Shown here in pieces: positions 46,890-59,298 of a DNA stretch of 64,000 bases. The notes under the pieces were generated by a model. The model saw only the letters and a list, made by a program, of their open reading frames with translations, was not told the DNA's origin and made no database searches. The translations under genes and the position numbers were made by a program. Positions within the stretch are counted from its first letter, which is position 1. Each line of letters starts with the position of its first letter. The DNA comes from Schizophyllum amplum (Eukaryota > Basidiomycota > Agaricomycetes > Agaricales > Schizophyllaceae), in NCBI GenBank assembly GCA_007026445.1, contig VDMD01000074.1, positions 62,001 through 126,000 on the forward strand, written 5' to 3'.

Positions 46890-49593
46890 ATGGGCGGTTC
46901 TGTAGAGGAGGCGCAAAAGTTGCTCTGTGCGCACATTCGAGATGTTCCCCAGATTACGATCGACAAGTTTCTCACCCACTTCATGCCACCACCTCCAGTC
47001 GACGTGTGCGCTCTTGTCGACAAGCTGTCCCAACAGACGCGGGTCAAGCAGCGCGGGAAACCTTTCACGCAACTTCCACCGCTGTCTCTCGTCCATGGCG
47101 CCGAGTGCTGGGAGGCCTATCGTACGGAACCGGTGACGCGCGCGAAGCTCAGCGCGTCTGTGAGGCCGAGGGACAGGGCGGAGAAGGCGATCTACTCGGA
47201 CTTGGAAAACATCCAGGCTCAGATCGTTGCATGCTGTCGCGAAATTAATAACGCGCTCGTGCCGACAAACGATTTGAAGAGCAACGGCACCAAGCGTTTA
47301 CCAGGCGTCATGTACACGTCGGCCGAACCTGACGGTATCCGCGTTCTCGTCAATCAGCAGCCCTCCTGGGATAGCGCTGCTGTGACTGAGGAGTATGAGT
47401 TGAGCGACAGTGATTCCTTGCATGTTCGTCCTTCGTTGCATCTAGTTGTTCGTTGCTCATTTCTCGTGCAGAATTTTCAGAAAATCGTTTGGAACATGTT
47501 CCAGAGCTTTCGTTCCGACGCTCGTCGTCGCTTTGTCCTCGGGGTAACTTTTGGGAACACAACTGTGCAGCTCTGGCACATGAACAGGGAGGTCACTGTC
47601 GTCAGCCAGCCATTCGACATGAACAAGGTGCGTGTACGTTTGCCAATGCCAGATCACTCTCATACTCATCCGATGCTTAGGGCTATCGGATCTTCGCTGA
47701 CGTTTATGCGCGCCTTGCTTTTGCCACGCTCTCCCATCTCGGTTATGATCACACCATCATCAAGGAAAATCGCAAGCAGCGCGACGGGAACCCATCATAC
47801 CGCATTCTCGTTGGTGCCGACGCCTATATCACAACCGAAAACCTGGCCAACTACGCAGTGCAGATTGGCTCTGGGCCGTGTACTCGTGTTTTCCGAGCCC
47901 ACAAGGCAAACGAATCTCCGGAACAGGATATCTACGCTGTCAAGGACACCTGGGTGGACGTTGGACGCGACCTGGAAGTCGACATCTACAACGGTATCAT
48001 GCATGCGATCGATGACTTTGAGTGGGACAAGAAGTGTTCACCGCCGCCGAAGCACGTTCAAGAGCTCGACGAGGAAGAAGAATATTGGGAGCGGGCTGAT
48101 CCCGCGGATCCGCGGTACGGAGAGCCCGGTCTCGACCGCAAGTCATTCTTCATTCCTATCATTGCTGGGACGCGCGTCAGAACTGAAGACGGCTCGGAGG
48201 ATAACACTTTCAATATTATCTCAAAGGGCTTTCAAATCCCGGACGACTGCGCCACCCTGCGTATAATCTGTGACAAACCGGCCAGCGCTCCCGACGTCAT
48301 GAGGGGGAGGACTGCCACGCATGTGTGGACCATGAGCCAGCACACGGGCACTGTCGAAGCTGAGCAGGCAACGGCGGACCCCCGCGCTCAAAAGGGATGC
48401 TTCAAGCGAAAAATTGGTGCGCGTGTGCATCATAGAACGGTGATGCAGTGTGGCACACCCTTGGATCGTATCAAATCCGTGTCGCTCGCCTTCAAGATAC
48501 TGTCTGACGCATCGTACGGTGAGCTTTCAACATGTTGATACAACGCCTTCACTCATTACTTTGAAGCCCTGTTCATTCTACATCAACTGAGACTATGCCA
48601 TTGCGACATGAGCCCCTACAACATACTAGACCATAACGGTCAAGGAGTTCTTGCTGATTTTGAGTACACGAAGCACTCGTCGTCGAAAGTTCTGCAAACA
48701 TGGAGGACGGTGCGTAGTTTTCACAATATTCCGAGTCACTGCAAGTATTGATCGTATGCATACAGGGCACTGCCAACTTCATGGCCGTTGAAGTCATGAC
48801 AGGAGCTCATATGAGCATACACACGCTACAAAACAAGCGCGTCGCGGCTCTTAAGGAGGATCTCGACGTGTCTGGAGTCGTTCCCTGGAGTTATCGCGAC
48901 GTTCATGACCTCGAATCTATCTGGTGGATCGCCCTATGGCTTCTGTTCCGCCACACCACCGGAGCGGGCTTATGCCCTCCTCCGTATCAGCTGGAGGCTC
49001 ACAAGAAGCTTTACCCAACCCTATTCCCGGGTGTTATCGTCACCTCAGAGCGTTCGCAATACGTCAAGGGCGCTGGCAAGCTCCAGGATGCGATCGACCT
49101 TCTTCCGCCTATTTGGGGCAGGGTCATGGCGTTCCCTCTGAAGCTCATACGCAATGATCTGGCGCTCTTCCACATGCGGAAGAATCCCAACCAGAGGCTC
49201 ATTTCTACGCTGTGGTGGGAATTTCATAGCTGCCTTTGCGCCGCGGGACAAACGCTTCCTGGGGAGCTGTTGGAGTTCGCGTTCGAAGGTCGTAGACCTC
49301 TGGTAGAGAAGCAGGAGAGCGACGGGTCGCAGGCATCTCAAGCAGCCCTCCCCGAGGAGCTAGATGTGGACGAGGAAGTGACACCCATGGAGGACGGCGA
49401 GACGGCATCCGATCTTGAAAGCAATAGCGAGTCGGATGGCGACCAGATGACGAGTAACTTCTCTCTGGTCAGCGCGTTCAAGCGTGCGCGCTCCGACGAG
49501 GATGACGCAACTACGTTGGCTGGGGATGAGGTAGCAGCTTTCGAGGACAGCGACGAGCGCCGCGCCGCTAAGAGGGCCAAACCAGAGATGTAA
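46890..49593 (+). CDS. FunK1-type fungal protein kinase B, HRD changed to HCD
   Basis: Tandem paralogue of FunK1-A with the same exon plan. Segments: MGGSVEEAQKLLCAHIRDVP, AVTEEYELSD, then FQSFRSDARRRFVLGVTFGN, VQLWHMNREVTVVSQPFDMN, YRIFADVYARLAFATLSHLG, YAVKDTWVDVGRDLEVDIYN (retains the VAVK lysine), SYALFILHQLRLCHCDMSPY NIL, VLADFEYTKHS, GTANFMAVEVMTG, HDLESIWWIALWLLFRHTT. The catalytic loop reads CHCDMSPYNIL, so HRD arginine is cysteine; the aspartate and asparagine remain. The acidic tail contains KRARSDEDDATTLAGDE. The equivalent of the FunK1-A start ATG is GGG here, so the next in-frame Met at 46890 is chosen. Stop at 49591-49593. Confidence 0.8.
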
Positions 49594-49658
49594 ACATATT
49601 TAGCTATGTTATGTATTGCGAAGTTACAGTCTGTATGTTTATGCTCCTCAAGAATCCT

Positions 49659-51632
49659 TTAAGCTTCCTGAACCCGCTTCCTCACCTCCGAACCCCAACC
49701 AAACATGGCAACCACGGCTGCACCTGCCAAGCATGACCCAGTATATAAGATCATATTTTCGAATCGCCCACCCGCGACTTGGAATCCAATATCTAGCGCC
49801 GTAACCGAGGTTGCAGTCACATTCGTGGCCACATGCGTCTCAAGAGCTGTCGATATGGGCGTAGAAAATATGTTTCCTAGTCCACGCGTTAAGAGCAACC
49901 AGCCGAAAAGCGTAGTTGCCAGGTTGGGATCATCCTCTGCGGGAAATATGGTTAACTATCGGTGACGATAACCCAACCGAAGAGCCACTCACTAGCGATG
50001 GGCCGGATGAACCCCGTCCACAGGGTGGCCCATCCGCCGCAGAACGCGCCGTACACAACGCTGAACGCCATCAGGCCAGCGAAGTTACGCGAGAGAACAC
50101 CCCAGAGGACGAAGGCGGAAAAGGAGCCTGACAGGAGATTACCGAAAGCGAGCGCCCAAGGATCAAATCGATCTGAGAGTGCACCAATGACAAGACGCCC
50201 ACATGCGGAGGCGCCTGTGCAGAGTGTCAGTACTAGACAGTTACACAGAGAGCGTACGCACAATTGAAGATTGTCAAAGTCAACGACGATTTGCTTGCAC
50301 TGAGATTCAATTCCCCCGCGAAAGCTGGGCCAAGATTGTCAATACTCTCAGCAGCACATGAGACATTACAGCGACACGCACTTGGCAGCCAGACCAGCGG
50401 TACGAAGTACCCAAATGCATGCAGCGAGTTCGCGGCAAGGAGGTACTGGAATGAGCGCTCCTTGTACCAGTCTTTGCGACTCCTTGGCGCTGGACCATGC
50501 ACATGGTTGTGCGTATCCGGAAGTCTTCCTTTGACGAAGGGCAGAACAGGAACCAGTAGCACCAGCAAAGCCACGGCGTAAATCTTCATCGTAGTTGCAA
50601 TCCCATAACGCGCAATGAGTCGTGGAGATGTGAGCGGGAGTATGATGCCCCCAGCTGACGATCCTGTATATATCCTAGTCATTCCTCTGTACAGTGTCTA
50701 TAGGCGGTCTGACTTACCGGCGAACATAACTCCATTCGCGAGGCCGCGCCGGTCGAGGAACCATTGTGACATGTAGCTTATTGTGACCACGTAGACAACG
50801 GCTTAAGAGGAGGTTAGTACTATACAGGCGAGGCTGATTAACAGCGTACAGCCTCCGAATGCGTATAGAACACCCTGTAATGCCAGCAATTGCGCTGCCT
50901 ACATCAAGGTGATGTCAGTTTTTTTAATAGGTCAGTGCGCCGTCGAAGACTTGCCGTCTGAGCGTAGCTCGCGCCGAACATGCTAGCGAAGCACAGCATC
51001 GTGCCAATCCACAAAAGCGGACGGCGGTATGGCGGATAGCGTCGGACCACAGGTTCGATCAAAGGAGCTTATGGAATTCTCGTTAGAGACGCGTATGGGC
51101 AGGCAAGATACGGAAGATACGCACTAGCACAATACATGATGCCTGACGCTACTGGGCCAACAAGCGCTAGCAACGTCTCCTGCGATGAGAAACGAGGATC
51201 ATCCAAGTAAACTGCGTAAAATTAAAAGAAGGTCATGCTCTGGTTTGGCAAGACACTGACCGCTCAAAAACGACCCATAGGCTTCTGGGAAGCCCCAAGT
51301 GATCGATTCTACCAAGCAGGCTGCAGCTAGCTGGAAGAAGCAGACGCCCCCCGTAAGTCGAATTGCATATAGCCTGAGGGAATGAGGAGACCTACAAAAG
51401 ACCATGCGCCAAAGCCCCGATCCACGGGTGGAAGCTGGGAGGTGTTCGAGGTCCGAGTGAAGAGCGTCGGGCTCATTACGCGGGACAAGCTTGGGTGATC
51501 ATCTTCACTGTTCACATACACGGTCGAAGAAGAGCGAGGCAGAGGGGTGAGGGTGGCCAATTCGATAGCCGAATTTCGAGAGCTCGGCGAGCTTTCGTAG
51601 AGGGGCGTTGGCGCCAGCTGGGTAGCGGACAT
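49659..51632 (-). CDS. MFS transporter, monocarboxylate-permease type
   Basis: A multi-exon minus-strand gene. The N-terminal cytosolic segment MSATQLAPTPLYESSPSSRN leads into DRGFGAWSFV, then helices including VCFFQLAAACLVESITWGFP, MLCFASMFGASYAQTAAQLL, MSQWFLDRRGLANGVMFAGS, GGIILPLTSPRLIARYGI, LVLLVPVLPFVKGRLPDTHN, ACGRLVIGALSDRFDPWALA, SFSAFVLWGVLSRNFAGLMA, GGWATLWTGFIRPIAS and LLLTRGLGNIFSTPISTALE. The order and the RRGLANG and RGLG motifs fit the fungal monocarboxylate (MCT-like) MFS subfamily with 12 helices. The substrate is unknown. A broken partial copy of its C-terminal half lies at 59299-60024. Confidence 0.8.
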
Positions 51633-52160
51633 GACTGCTCGAGTCAAGAGGGCTGCGTGTTCATAGAACTACGTAAGTCGAGGATCTCTGCGCCTATTGA
51701 TCATTGGCCAGGAGCGCTGAACAGGCGACTGCGATGATGCGCGGTGGCCCGGGGTCGTCGCAGTGAGCGTCGAGTCAGAGGCAAATCGGCCGATAATAGC
51801 CGTCTAAAGCCGATAAGCCATGTGCCGCCACGTGTGCTTGTGGGTCCATCAAATGCGTTACGCGATGCGAGGCTTGTGCGAAGTCGAAGCAGCTGGTTCG
51901 AGGACGACCTGAGGACGACACCAACTTGGTCGAAGGAAGAACCGATGACGGCGGCGATGCTCGAGGATCACCAGTCGCGCAGCGTGGGTCGCCGGATGCA
52001 ACGATGTTACAAGGTACTGCGAGACAGCATAAGATTGAGAAAACAGTAGTGCAGTAGTTTTCCATGACATGAAATGCAGATGCATGTATGCGAGACCTGC
52101 AAAGGCTCCACCACTCCCCTCCCACCCTCCCACCCTCCTGCGAGTGCTTCCCACTCGTGC
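51633..52160. other. Intergenic between the MFS gene and AVL9
   Basis: 528 bp with the MFS promoter and the AVL9 3' end; no additional gene recognised. Confidence 0.45.
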
Positions 52161-55100
52161 TCACATAGCCATCCCTGTATACGCCGCCCCTTCGCCCTCA
52201 TCTTCGTCCTCCGCGTGTTTCGCGTTCGTCTTCACCGTTTCTGGTGCTGCTTCGGTCTTCGTTGTTGGTGTCGAATCTGCCTTCACCGGCTCTGATTCAT
52301 GGGCTTCGGACTTATCCGCCTCTGGTTTGTCCGCCACCGATACCGGAGTTGTCGGCGACACGGGCACAGAGGACGCAGGAGCAGGCGCGTCCGAAGACGC
52401 CGTACTCTTCATCGACGCCGCCGAGCTCGCCATACTCGGGGTCCGCGTGAAGAAGGAGAATCGGCCCCCCGGCTTCGGGGATTCCACCGACGTTTTTGCC
52501 AGGTCAACGGACGACTTGCTCGCCTCCGTCGTCGGGCTGACCAGGTCCACCGCCGTCGGCTCGCCATCGGCGCCCACAGGCACAGAGGCGCCCTCCTGGC
52601 CCTTCGAAAGCGAGAACCGCGGTGCACGCGAGGACAGGTACGCGCCCCACCCGCTCAAGCTCGTTCGCGCGCCGCCCGACCCAGTTGACGATGATGTCGA
52701 TGATCGCTGCGCCAGCGATGGTCGGATCTCGCCCTCGATGTCCTCCTTCGTCACCTCCACGGGCGTTGCGGTGAGATCGGATGAACCAGATGACGGTCCC
52801 GCGCCGGGGTTGGGCGATGGTGGTGCGGACGGGCGTGCGTTCCAGCGTTCGCGCACCCCCGCAACAGCGTTGAAAAAGTTCGTCGAGCCTGTTGTCAAGG
52901 TGCGGGCGACGGCTTCGCGGGCAGGGGCCAATTGTTGGTCGAGCTTCAAGTCTTGGATGCCCTCCGATAATCGCAGACCGATATCAGCCACCACTGACGG
53001 CTTGTCGACACATGGATGTCTAGCTCGAGAGTGAGCAAGAGTAGCACAAATCGAGACGTGAAAACGTACCTCGGCTCGACAATGTCGAATAGAGCAGAAT
53101 CGGTGGTGCGTTCCCAAAGCTCATAGACATTCGTGGCTCTGAACTCCTGCAACCAAAGCGGGTTGAAGTCTGACGTTTCCCGCTCAGCTAGATCCTGACT
53201 TCTTGCGGAGAACCAAACGCACCCATCCAAGGTGTCATATCAGGTGTACCAGGAGAACCAATTGGCATGCCCTCCTTCGCGACGAAGTCCTGGTATCGCA
53301 TCGAGGCCAGCATAGCGGAGATGTATTCCTCGAACTGCACCATAATCAACAAAGGAACCTTGCCGACATTGCCTTGACTCACCTTCACACGAAGATAGTC
53401 GTCGCTGCCTTTGAATCTGTACCCTTGTAAGCAAGAGATCTCGATCGAGCGTAGAGCTACTGACTGCATTGCTGGTTGCATCGGGCCATCCTCTGTCTCA
53501 GCGTACCCCTCGTTGACCGCCTGCACAATGTCATCCATCCATTTTCTATCTGCCGGCGTCAACGATGCCAATCGCTCCAGATTCGGGTTTCTGAATTCGA
53601 GGGCGCCCGTTTCCAACTTCAATACAATATCAGCACTGGGCTCTCGTCATATAACGTATCATCTCACACACTCACATTTACGAGCAAGTCTACGCAGCTC
53701 TGCTGCGTCACGATCGAGTTTGTGCTCCCACATAGCCAGGTCGGGGTATCTTTCAGCATGTCTAGTTGCTGCAATGGTATATAGGGTTGGAAGAAGGAGT
53801 CCTGTAAAGCGAGTCAGCCTTCTGACATCAAGGAAGACCATGCAAAGCTAACGCACCTTCCCGAAAATGTCGAGTGGGAAACCAAGATATGCCATCATGC
53901 TCTTGCGGTCCGATGTCTTCAGCGAGGTCGGCTTGGACAAAGTGGGTGCACGTGCAGCGATGGGCGGCGAGCCGCAATCCTCAAGGGTCTGTAGCAAGCC
54001 TGCGGCATGTAAGCGATATACACACGTATGCCATAGAAGTACTGACCAGGAATAAGAGATATCAACGAATACTGGTACGTGCAAAGGCGCTCGACCGGAT
54101 AGCCGCTGAACATTATCTGAAGAACAAGTTAGTTCACCATGATGGCAGCAAGGCAGAACGTACTCGTTTCTGCAACATCAAAGTCTTGACCAGGACAAGC
54201 GTCCGCTGGCGGAACGTGTGCACGAGCTCGCGCAGGCTGGTCCCCATGAGCAACCCGCTCTCCGTCATCTGACTTCGCAGTGAGGCCTCCAGGGACTCGC
54301 CAAACGCATCGAGGATGCTGAGGTCGGTAAAGTCGCGCTGGTGGAACAGTGCCGTCGTGACGACGCCGAGCTTGTCGCGTATGGGGCCGAAGATGGGCTT
54401 CGAGGCGAGGACGACGACGGCCTTTTGGACTGTTGACCGCACGACGTCGGGCATCTTGACCTGGAGAGCGGATGCGGCGATTTGCTGGTTGCATCTGGGA
54501 GGGTGTCAGGTGTCGGACGGAGCGAGGGCTGAGTTGCATACGATATGCCGAACACGGTGGTAGGTTTGGGCCCCGTGGGCACGAGGTGGAAGTAGGAGTA
54601 GTCTTCTGCACTCTGAGCATGGTGAGCAGGACACAAAGCCTCATCATGCAACTCCCCGCACCAAGTGGGCACCGTCCGGCAGCGCAAGGAAGGGCAAGAT
54701 CTTTACGACCTCCTCGTCGTCAAACACGTCTCCCCGCGAGTACTCAATTTTCGGGCCGACCTGGGGAGTGTCAGCATCACCTGCGATGTCGCTTCACACC
54801 ACGCACAATATGATTAAAGTCCACCAGGGCGATGCCTAGTATGATCGGCCCTCCGCCGGGGAGCACGAGCATCGACTCTGGACGCGCCTTTCGCGAGGAG
54901 GAGCCGGTGGACGCAATGGACAAGGTGTCGTCCATGCTCGGCGGGGTCGGGGGATATGTGGGCGGCGCGTACGCCTTGGCGTCTGCCTCGGTCGCCGGCT
55001 CCTCCTCGATGGAGGTGTTCGCGGTGCTGACCGGCGATTGCTGTCCACGTTCGTCGACTTCTGAGCTCAGGTCGGAGGAGAGCGTGTACGGGTGCGAGTC

Positions 55101-55295
55101 GCGCTTGGAGAAGACGGTCGAGTCGCGGGAGCTCGCGTAGACATGGCCCTGGGTCGAGTTCCGCGCAGAGGCGGCGGGCGAGGAGAGGGAAATAGAGCGC
55201 TGGGACGCGGTCTCGTCGTCGTCATCAGGTTGGAGAAAGTTGGCGATGTTCGCGGCCTCTAGCGACGGCGAGTGCGGTTCAGGATCGGCGGACAT
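52161..55295 (-). CDS. AVL9: AVL9-like late secretory pathway protein, DENN-type
   Basis: Many exons on the minus strand. After a Ser-rich disordered start (MSADPEPHSPSLEAANIANF) comes GGGPIILGIALVDFNHIVGP, KIEYSRGD, LPFLALPDGAH, DYSYFHLVP, TVFGISCNQQIAA, VVRSTVQKAVVVLASKPIFG, PIRDKLGVVTTALFHQRDFT, IMFSGYPVERLCTYQYSLIS and LGFPLDIFGK, the conserved order of Avl9/DENND6-type proteins. These act at the late Golgi in exit of secretory vesicles and are linked to Rab regulation. The final exon (about 52161-53020) encodes a long Ser/Thr/Pro-rich and acidic tail, disordered, with many KS/SP-type sites. The head-to-head neighbour begins 161 bp away at 55457. Confidence 0.85.
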
Positions 55296-55456
55296 GGTGG
55301 TGGAACGGAAGGCGAGTTCGCCGTCGTTGCCAACTCCGCGCGCGTCGTATGCCACGTGCTGGCGGCGGTGGCGCGCGGCTTGAAATGGGGTTATCAGGTT
55401 TGCTCCTTGCTCTTGACTTCCATCTCTTTTCTTGTCTTTTCGCCGTTCCCCGTCCC
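55296..55456. promoter_or_regulatory. Divergent promoter, AVL9 and a secreted protein
   Basis: 161 bp separate the two start codons. The plus-strand side is T/C-rich (about 55400-55450). No TATA box seen. Confidence 0.45.
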
Positions 55457-56469
55457 ATGCGTCTTCCTCTGCTGCAACTGCTCGTCGTTGGCGTATACGC
55501 CTCGCCAGTGATCGTCCCAGGGGACATTCAGCAGCAAGTTCTGTCCGAAGGCGACAGTAACGAGGACGGGGAGGCCTTTCTCGGCTGGTACGACCCCAGG
55601 CTCTATGGAGGGCGGTTTCTAGATGTGCGTCGCGCTTCTTATATTTGAACCGATCTAACGGTTATCGCAGTACGCGACGAAGAAGGAGCGGGGGGAACCG
55701 CTGAATGTCATCATATCTGCTCATTCCGATCCTTTTGTTCTCACCGAGGATGGATTTCTTGCATACTCCCAGTGAGTTTTGCATATTCCATTACACCACA
55801 GCTCTCTAAACTTGTGCAGGTCCATCGGCTTCGCTCGCGAATGCCTAGGTCTCCACAGAGGCGTAAGTGTTCTCGCCCACCTCCCGCATACCGGGGACTG
55901 ATGTCTGTCTCAGTTTATTCATGAAGCGAACCTCGGCGATGGGAGGGAGTCAGAGCACTTCCTCCACCGCGAGTCCTACTTCCCCGTCCTCGGCACCTGC
56001 TGGGAGAGCCTGGCGGGCGGAAACCACTTCCGCGCCTGGAAACAGAACGGCACGCTGGCGAACAGCGGCGCCTGGTTCTTAGGGTGAGTGCTTCTGATTC
56101 CCCCTTGCTATCTCCTTGCTGATTCTCTCCCTAGGGTATCGCGAGAGAAGGTCCGCTGATCTTCGCTCCCTTCCTGCTAAAGTACTGACCGATGGCAGGA
56201 CTCGAGCAAGAGCCATATGATCATTCCCAACGGCTACAACCTCGGCCGCGACTGGCTCGTTGAGCGGGCTGTTGCTGGCTCGCGGTGGAAAGGAGCGTGG
56301 TGGAAGGCTGACGTTGAGTGGCGCGCCGGCTTGCTTGAGCCGGGGAAGGAAGGTGCGTAAATGCAATGTAATGAACGAGTCTGAGTGTGCTAACGCGCTA
56401 TCGTCAGGTGTCAACCATGGCATCGAGCAAGACGGCCTAGTCGCCATCCTGACTGTCAAGCGACTATAG
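55457..56469 (+). CDS. Conserved secreted protein of unknown function
   Basis: The start MRLPLLQLLVVGVYASPVIV is a signal peptide with likely cleavage after the ASP-region. Exons then read GEAFLGWYDPRLYGGRFLD, YATKKERGEPLNVIISAHSD, PFVLTEDGFLAYSQSIGFAR, ECLGLHRG, FIHEANLGDG, YFPVLGTCWESLAGGNHFRA, WKQNGTLANSGAWFLG, SHMIIPNGYNLGRDWLVERA, GSRWKGAWWKADVEWRAGLL and GVNHGIEQDGLVAILTVKRL, stop at 56467-56469. I recognise this as a conserved fungal secreted or lumenal protein without an assigned function. Conserved Trp and His (ISAHSD, NHF) may matter. One N-glycosylation site NGT is visible. Confidence 0.7.
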
Positions 56470-57261
56470 CTTCCCTTGCCAGCATATCCCGGTCTATCGG
56501 CATTCTCCAGATATCTTTACCCACCTAACGGGTCCACACCCTAGACATCATCACATTTTCTTTTTATTCCATCCTTGGCGCGTCTCACCACCACAAGTCC
56601 CAGAGTTTTGCGCACCATCATCATTCTTCCTATACTTACGATCTTTCACGACGGTCTGTTGACCCTTGGATTTTTTCCACCATCTTTTCCCTTCTCCTTC
56701 ATTGTAATTTCAATGTGTGCCATCTACTTCCACTATCTGTACTCACTTATCGGCTCTTGGTGCAGTTTGACTGCTCCAGTAGCTGCTTGTACCCACCTGC
56801 TTCGGGTTAGCTCTCCACCTGAGGCGTCTGTACCCCGTCTGCGCTATGCTACCGGTTCACCCGATAGCAACGCTAATCTAGACCGTGTATGTATTTCTAT
56901 GCCATCGCTTCATCTGCATAATGGTCTATCTATCTATGTGACTCCTGACACTGTGTCCTTCCTTGTCGTCTCTTCGGATCGAGTTGAAGGGATGTCATCC
57001 GACGACAATTAAGAACAGGTGCTGTCAAGGCGTCCAGTGACGCAGCAAGCCCTTCATTCTTCTCTTTGTGCGCGAGTAGCGAAATTTCAGCATGAACATA
57101 CATAAGCAGAGAAAGACATGCGCGTCGTCTTCCAGTTGAACTCAAAGTCCATTGTTGAAGTCGAACATACGACCGGCTATCACCGGCTTACCTAACCGTA
57201 TGTATTGTTCTGAACCCCGTTGCCGTTGATCAGCATCTCCTGCTCAACGCGCTCCTCGACA
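56470..57261. other. Intergenic upstream of the MAP kinase kinase
   Basis: About 790 bp without a recognised gene; T/C-rich, consistent with 3' and 5' untranslated regions. Confidence 0.45.
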
Positions 57262-58904
57262 ATGGCGACCCCCATCCGCAAGAAACGCAACTTCAAGGCG
57301 CTCGCGCTGCCCCCAGGCGCGACGGGCCCTGCATCCCCAATGACGCCTGACGAGCCCGAGCCCATCCCCACACGCCCGGCACCAGCACCCGCACCCCCGC
57401 CCGCCGTGCGCAACGTGCCCACAGCGACGCGGCCCGCGCCAGCACCCGCAGGGCGCGGCGGAGGGCGGCAAGAAACGCCCTCCGCCGATGGTGCTGAAGG
57501 CGCCGAAGATACCCACGCCCATCGCGCCCTCGGAGCCCGCCGCGCAGGACGACAGCAACCTGCTCACCGTGCACGCACAGTCGAACTCGGCGCCGAATAC
57601 CGCGTCCCCTGCCGCGCTCCCCTCTGCGCGCAGAAACAACTACCATGCGACGTTGTCGAACACGCTCGCGAACCTGGATATGAACGCAGAGACGAAGCTC
57701 GATCTGCGGAACGAGGACTTGCGCGATATCCACGAGCTCGGACAGGGCAACGGGGGGAGCGTGAAGAAGGTCGAGCATATGCCGACTGGCATTATGATGG
57801 CGAAAAAGGCGCGTGTGGTGTTCGCTGATTGGGTCTGCGGTCGCTGACGCGCCTGCAGAACGTTCTCATCGATGCGAAGCCGGCCGTGCGCAAGCAGATC
57901 CTGCGCGAGCTGCAGATTATGCACGACTGCCACTCCAAATACATCATCTCCTTTTGGGGCGCGTTCCTCGCTGACCCGAATATATGCATATGCATGGAGT
58001 TTATGGACAAGGGTTCCTTGGACGGCATTTACAAGAAGATTGGACCCATCGACATGGAGGTTGTGGGGAAGGTCGCGCTCGCGGTGCTCGAGGGTCTTAC
58101 ATACCTCTATGACGTTCATCGGATTATTCACCGAGGTACGCTGCATGATTTGGAGCGCGTTTCCTTGCCTTACCGTACTCAGACATCAAGCCCTCGAATG
58201 TTTTGTGTAACTCGAAGGGCGAGATCAAGATCTGCGACTTTGGTGTGTCTGGAGAGCTGATCAACTCCATCGCGGACACCTTCGTCGGCACGTCCACCTA
58301 CATGTCGGTGCGGCTCTCTACCTTGCCTGGCTATCTACCTCACGCTAACACTCTCGCCAGCCCGAGCGGATACAAGGCGCACAGTACACCGTCAAATCCG
58401 ACGTCTGGTCCCTCGGCATCTCCCTCATAGAACTCGCCCTCGGCCGCTTCCCCTTCTCCGAATCCGGCGACTCGGACGACTCCGACCTCTCCGACCTCGA
58501 GGGCACCCTCCAGCCGGAACGCCCGGGGTCTTTCATGATGGGCCTCCCGCCCCCGCGGCCGCGCAAGAAGACGTCGAAGGCGGACAAGCGGAAGAGCAAG
58601 GGCGTCAGTCTGCAGGGCGGCGGGATGACGATGAGCATCCTGGAGCTGCTGCAGCATATCGTGAACGAGCCCGCGCCGAAGCTGTCGCCCGAGGGGCGCT
58701 TTCCGCTAGCGGAGGAGTTCATTGACGGGTGCTTGTTGAAGGATCCGGAGCAGCGGAGGACGCCGAAGGATCTCTTGGTGAGTCGTCTTAGATGCGGGGC
58801 GTGGGATGTGGATGGGATGTTGACCGGGTCGACAGAAACATATGTGGATCCAACAGGCGCGTGTGTCCGACTTCGATCTCGAGGCATGGGCCAACACCTT
58901 CTGA
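57262..58904 (+). CDS. MAP kinase kinase of the Ste7/Fuz7/Byr1 type
   Basis: Start [20 protein letters not shown] is the conserved basic leader of fungal MAPKKs; a Pro/Ala-rich linker follows. Frame is kept across about 57415-57451 either by a 37-nt intron with GT..AG ends or by a one-base difference. The kinase domain shows [14 protein letters not shown] (glycine loop), MAKK (catalytic Lys), [30 protein letters not shown] (HRD, split by an intron), [20 protein letters not shown] and TSTYMSPERIQG, with the S-x-A-x-T activation sites, then [20 protein letters not shown]. It ends [18 protein letters not shown] to a TGA at 58902-58904. It would phosphorylate a Fus3/Kss1-type MAPK in mating or filamentation signalling. 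A Ser/Asp insert ([16 protein letters not shown]) lies in the C-lobe. Confidence 0.85.
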
Positions 58905-59298
58905 GCGCTTGAGCCATCATACGGATACCTCCTTCACGATGATACGAATGTCGCCGTTCGTCATATACCTTCCGGCTGGCCGGCACAAGCGCTGCGAGGC
59001 TGCCGCAGACGTCGGGGATGAGGGAATCCTGCCTGTCGACATGTACTGGTGTCTTCCATCCATCTGCTTCTCCGGTGTTGTCTGTACGTGGCCCATGTAT
59101 TGTCTCAATGTAACTCTGTAAAGGAAGGACACGATATTTCAAGCGCGAACCTCCAGTCTCCCGATGTGACTGCCGTCCCCGCGCCTTCGCGCCTTTGCCA
59201 CATTCGGGCCCATCCACTGACGTTCCTCCTCGAGCTGTTTAACTCACCTTCATAGATCATACGACAATGCCTCACAGTCCCGCTACTTGCGAATTCAG
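58905..59298. other. Intergenic between MAPKK and MFS remnant
   Basis: 394 bp; no gene recognised. Confidence 0.4.

Noticed and set aside
57415..57451. Frameshift in the MAP kinase kinase linker
   Set aside because: A 37-nt GT..AG segment in the right phase can account for it, although it is short for an intron; I therefore did not call the gene broken.
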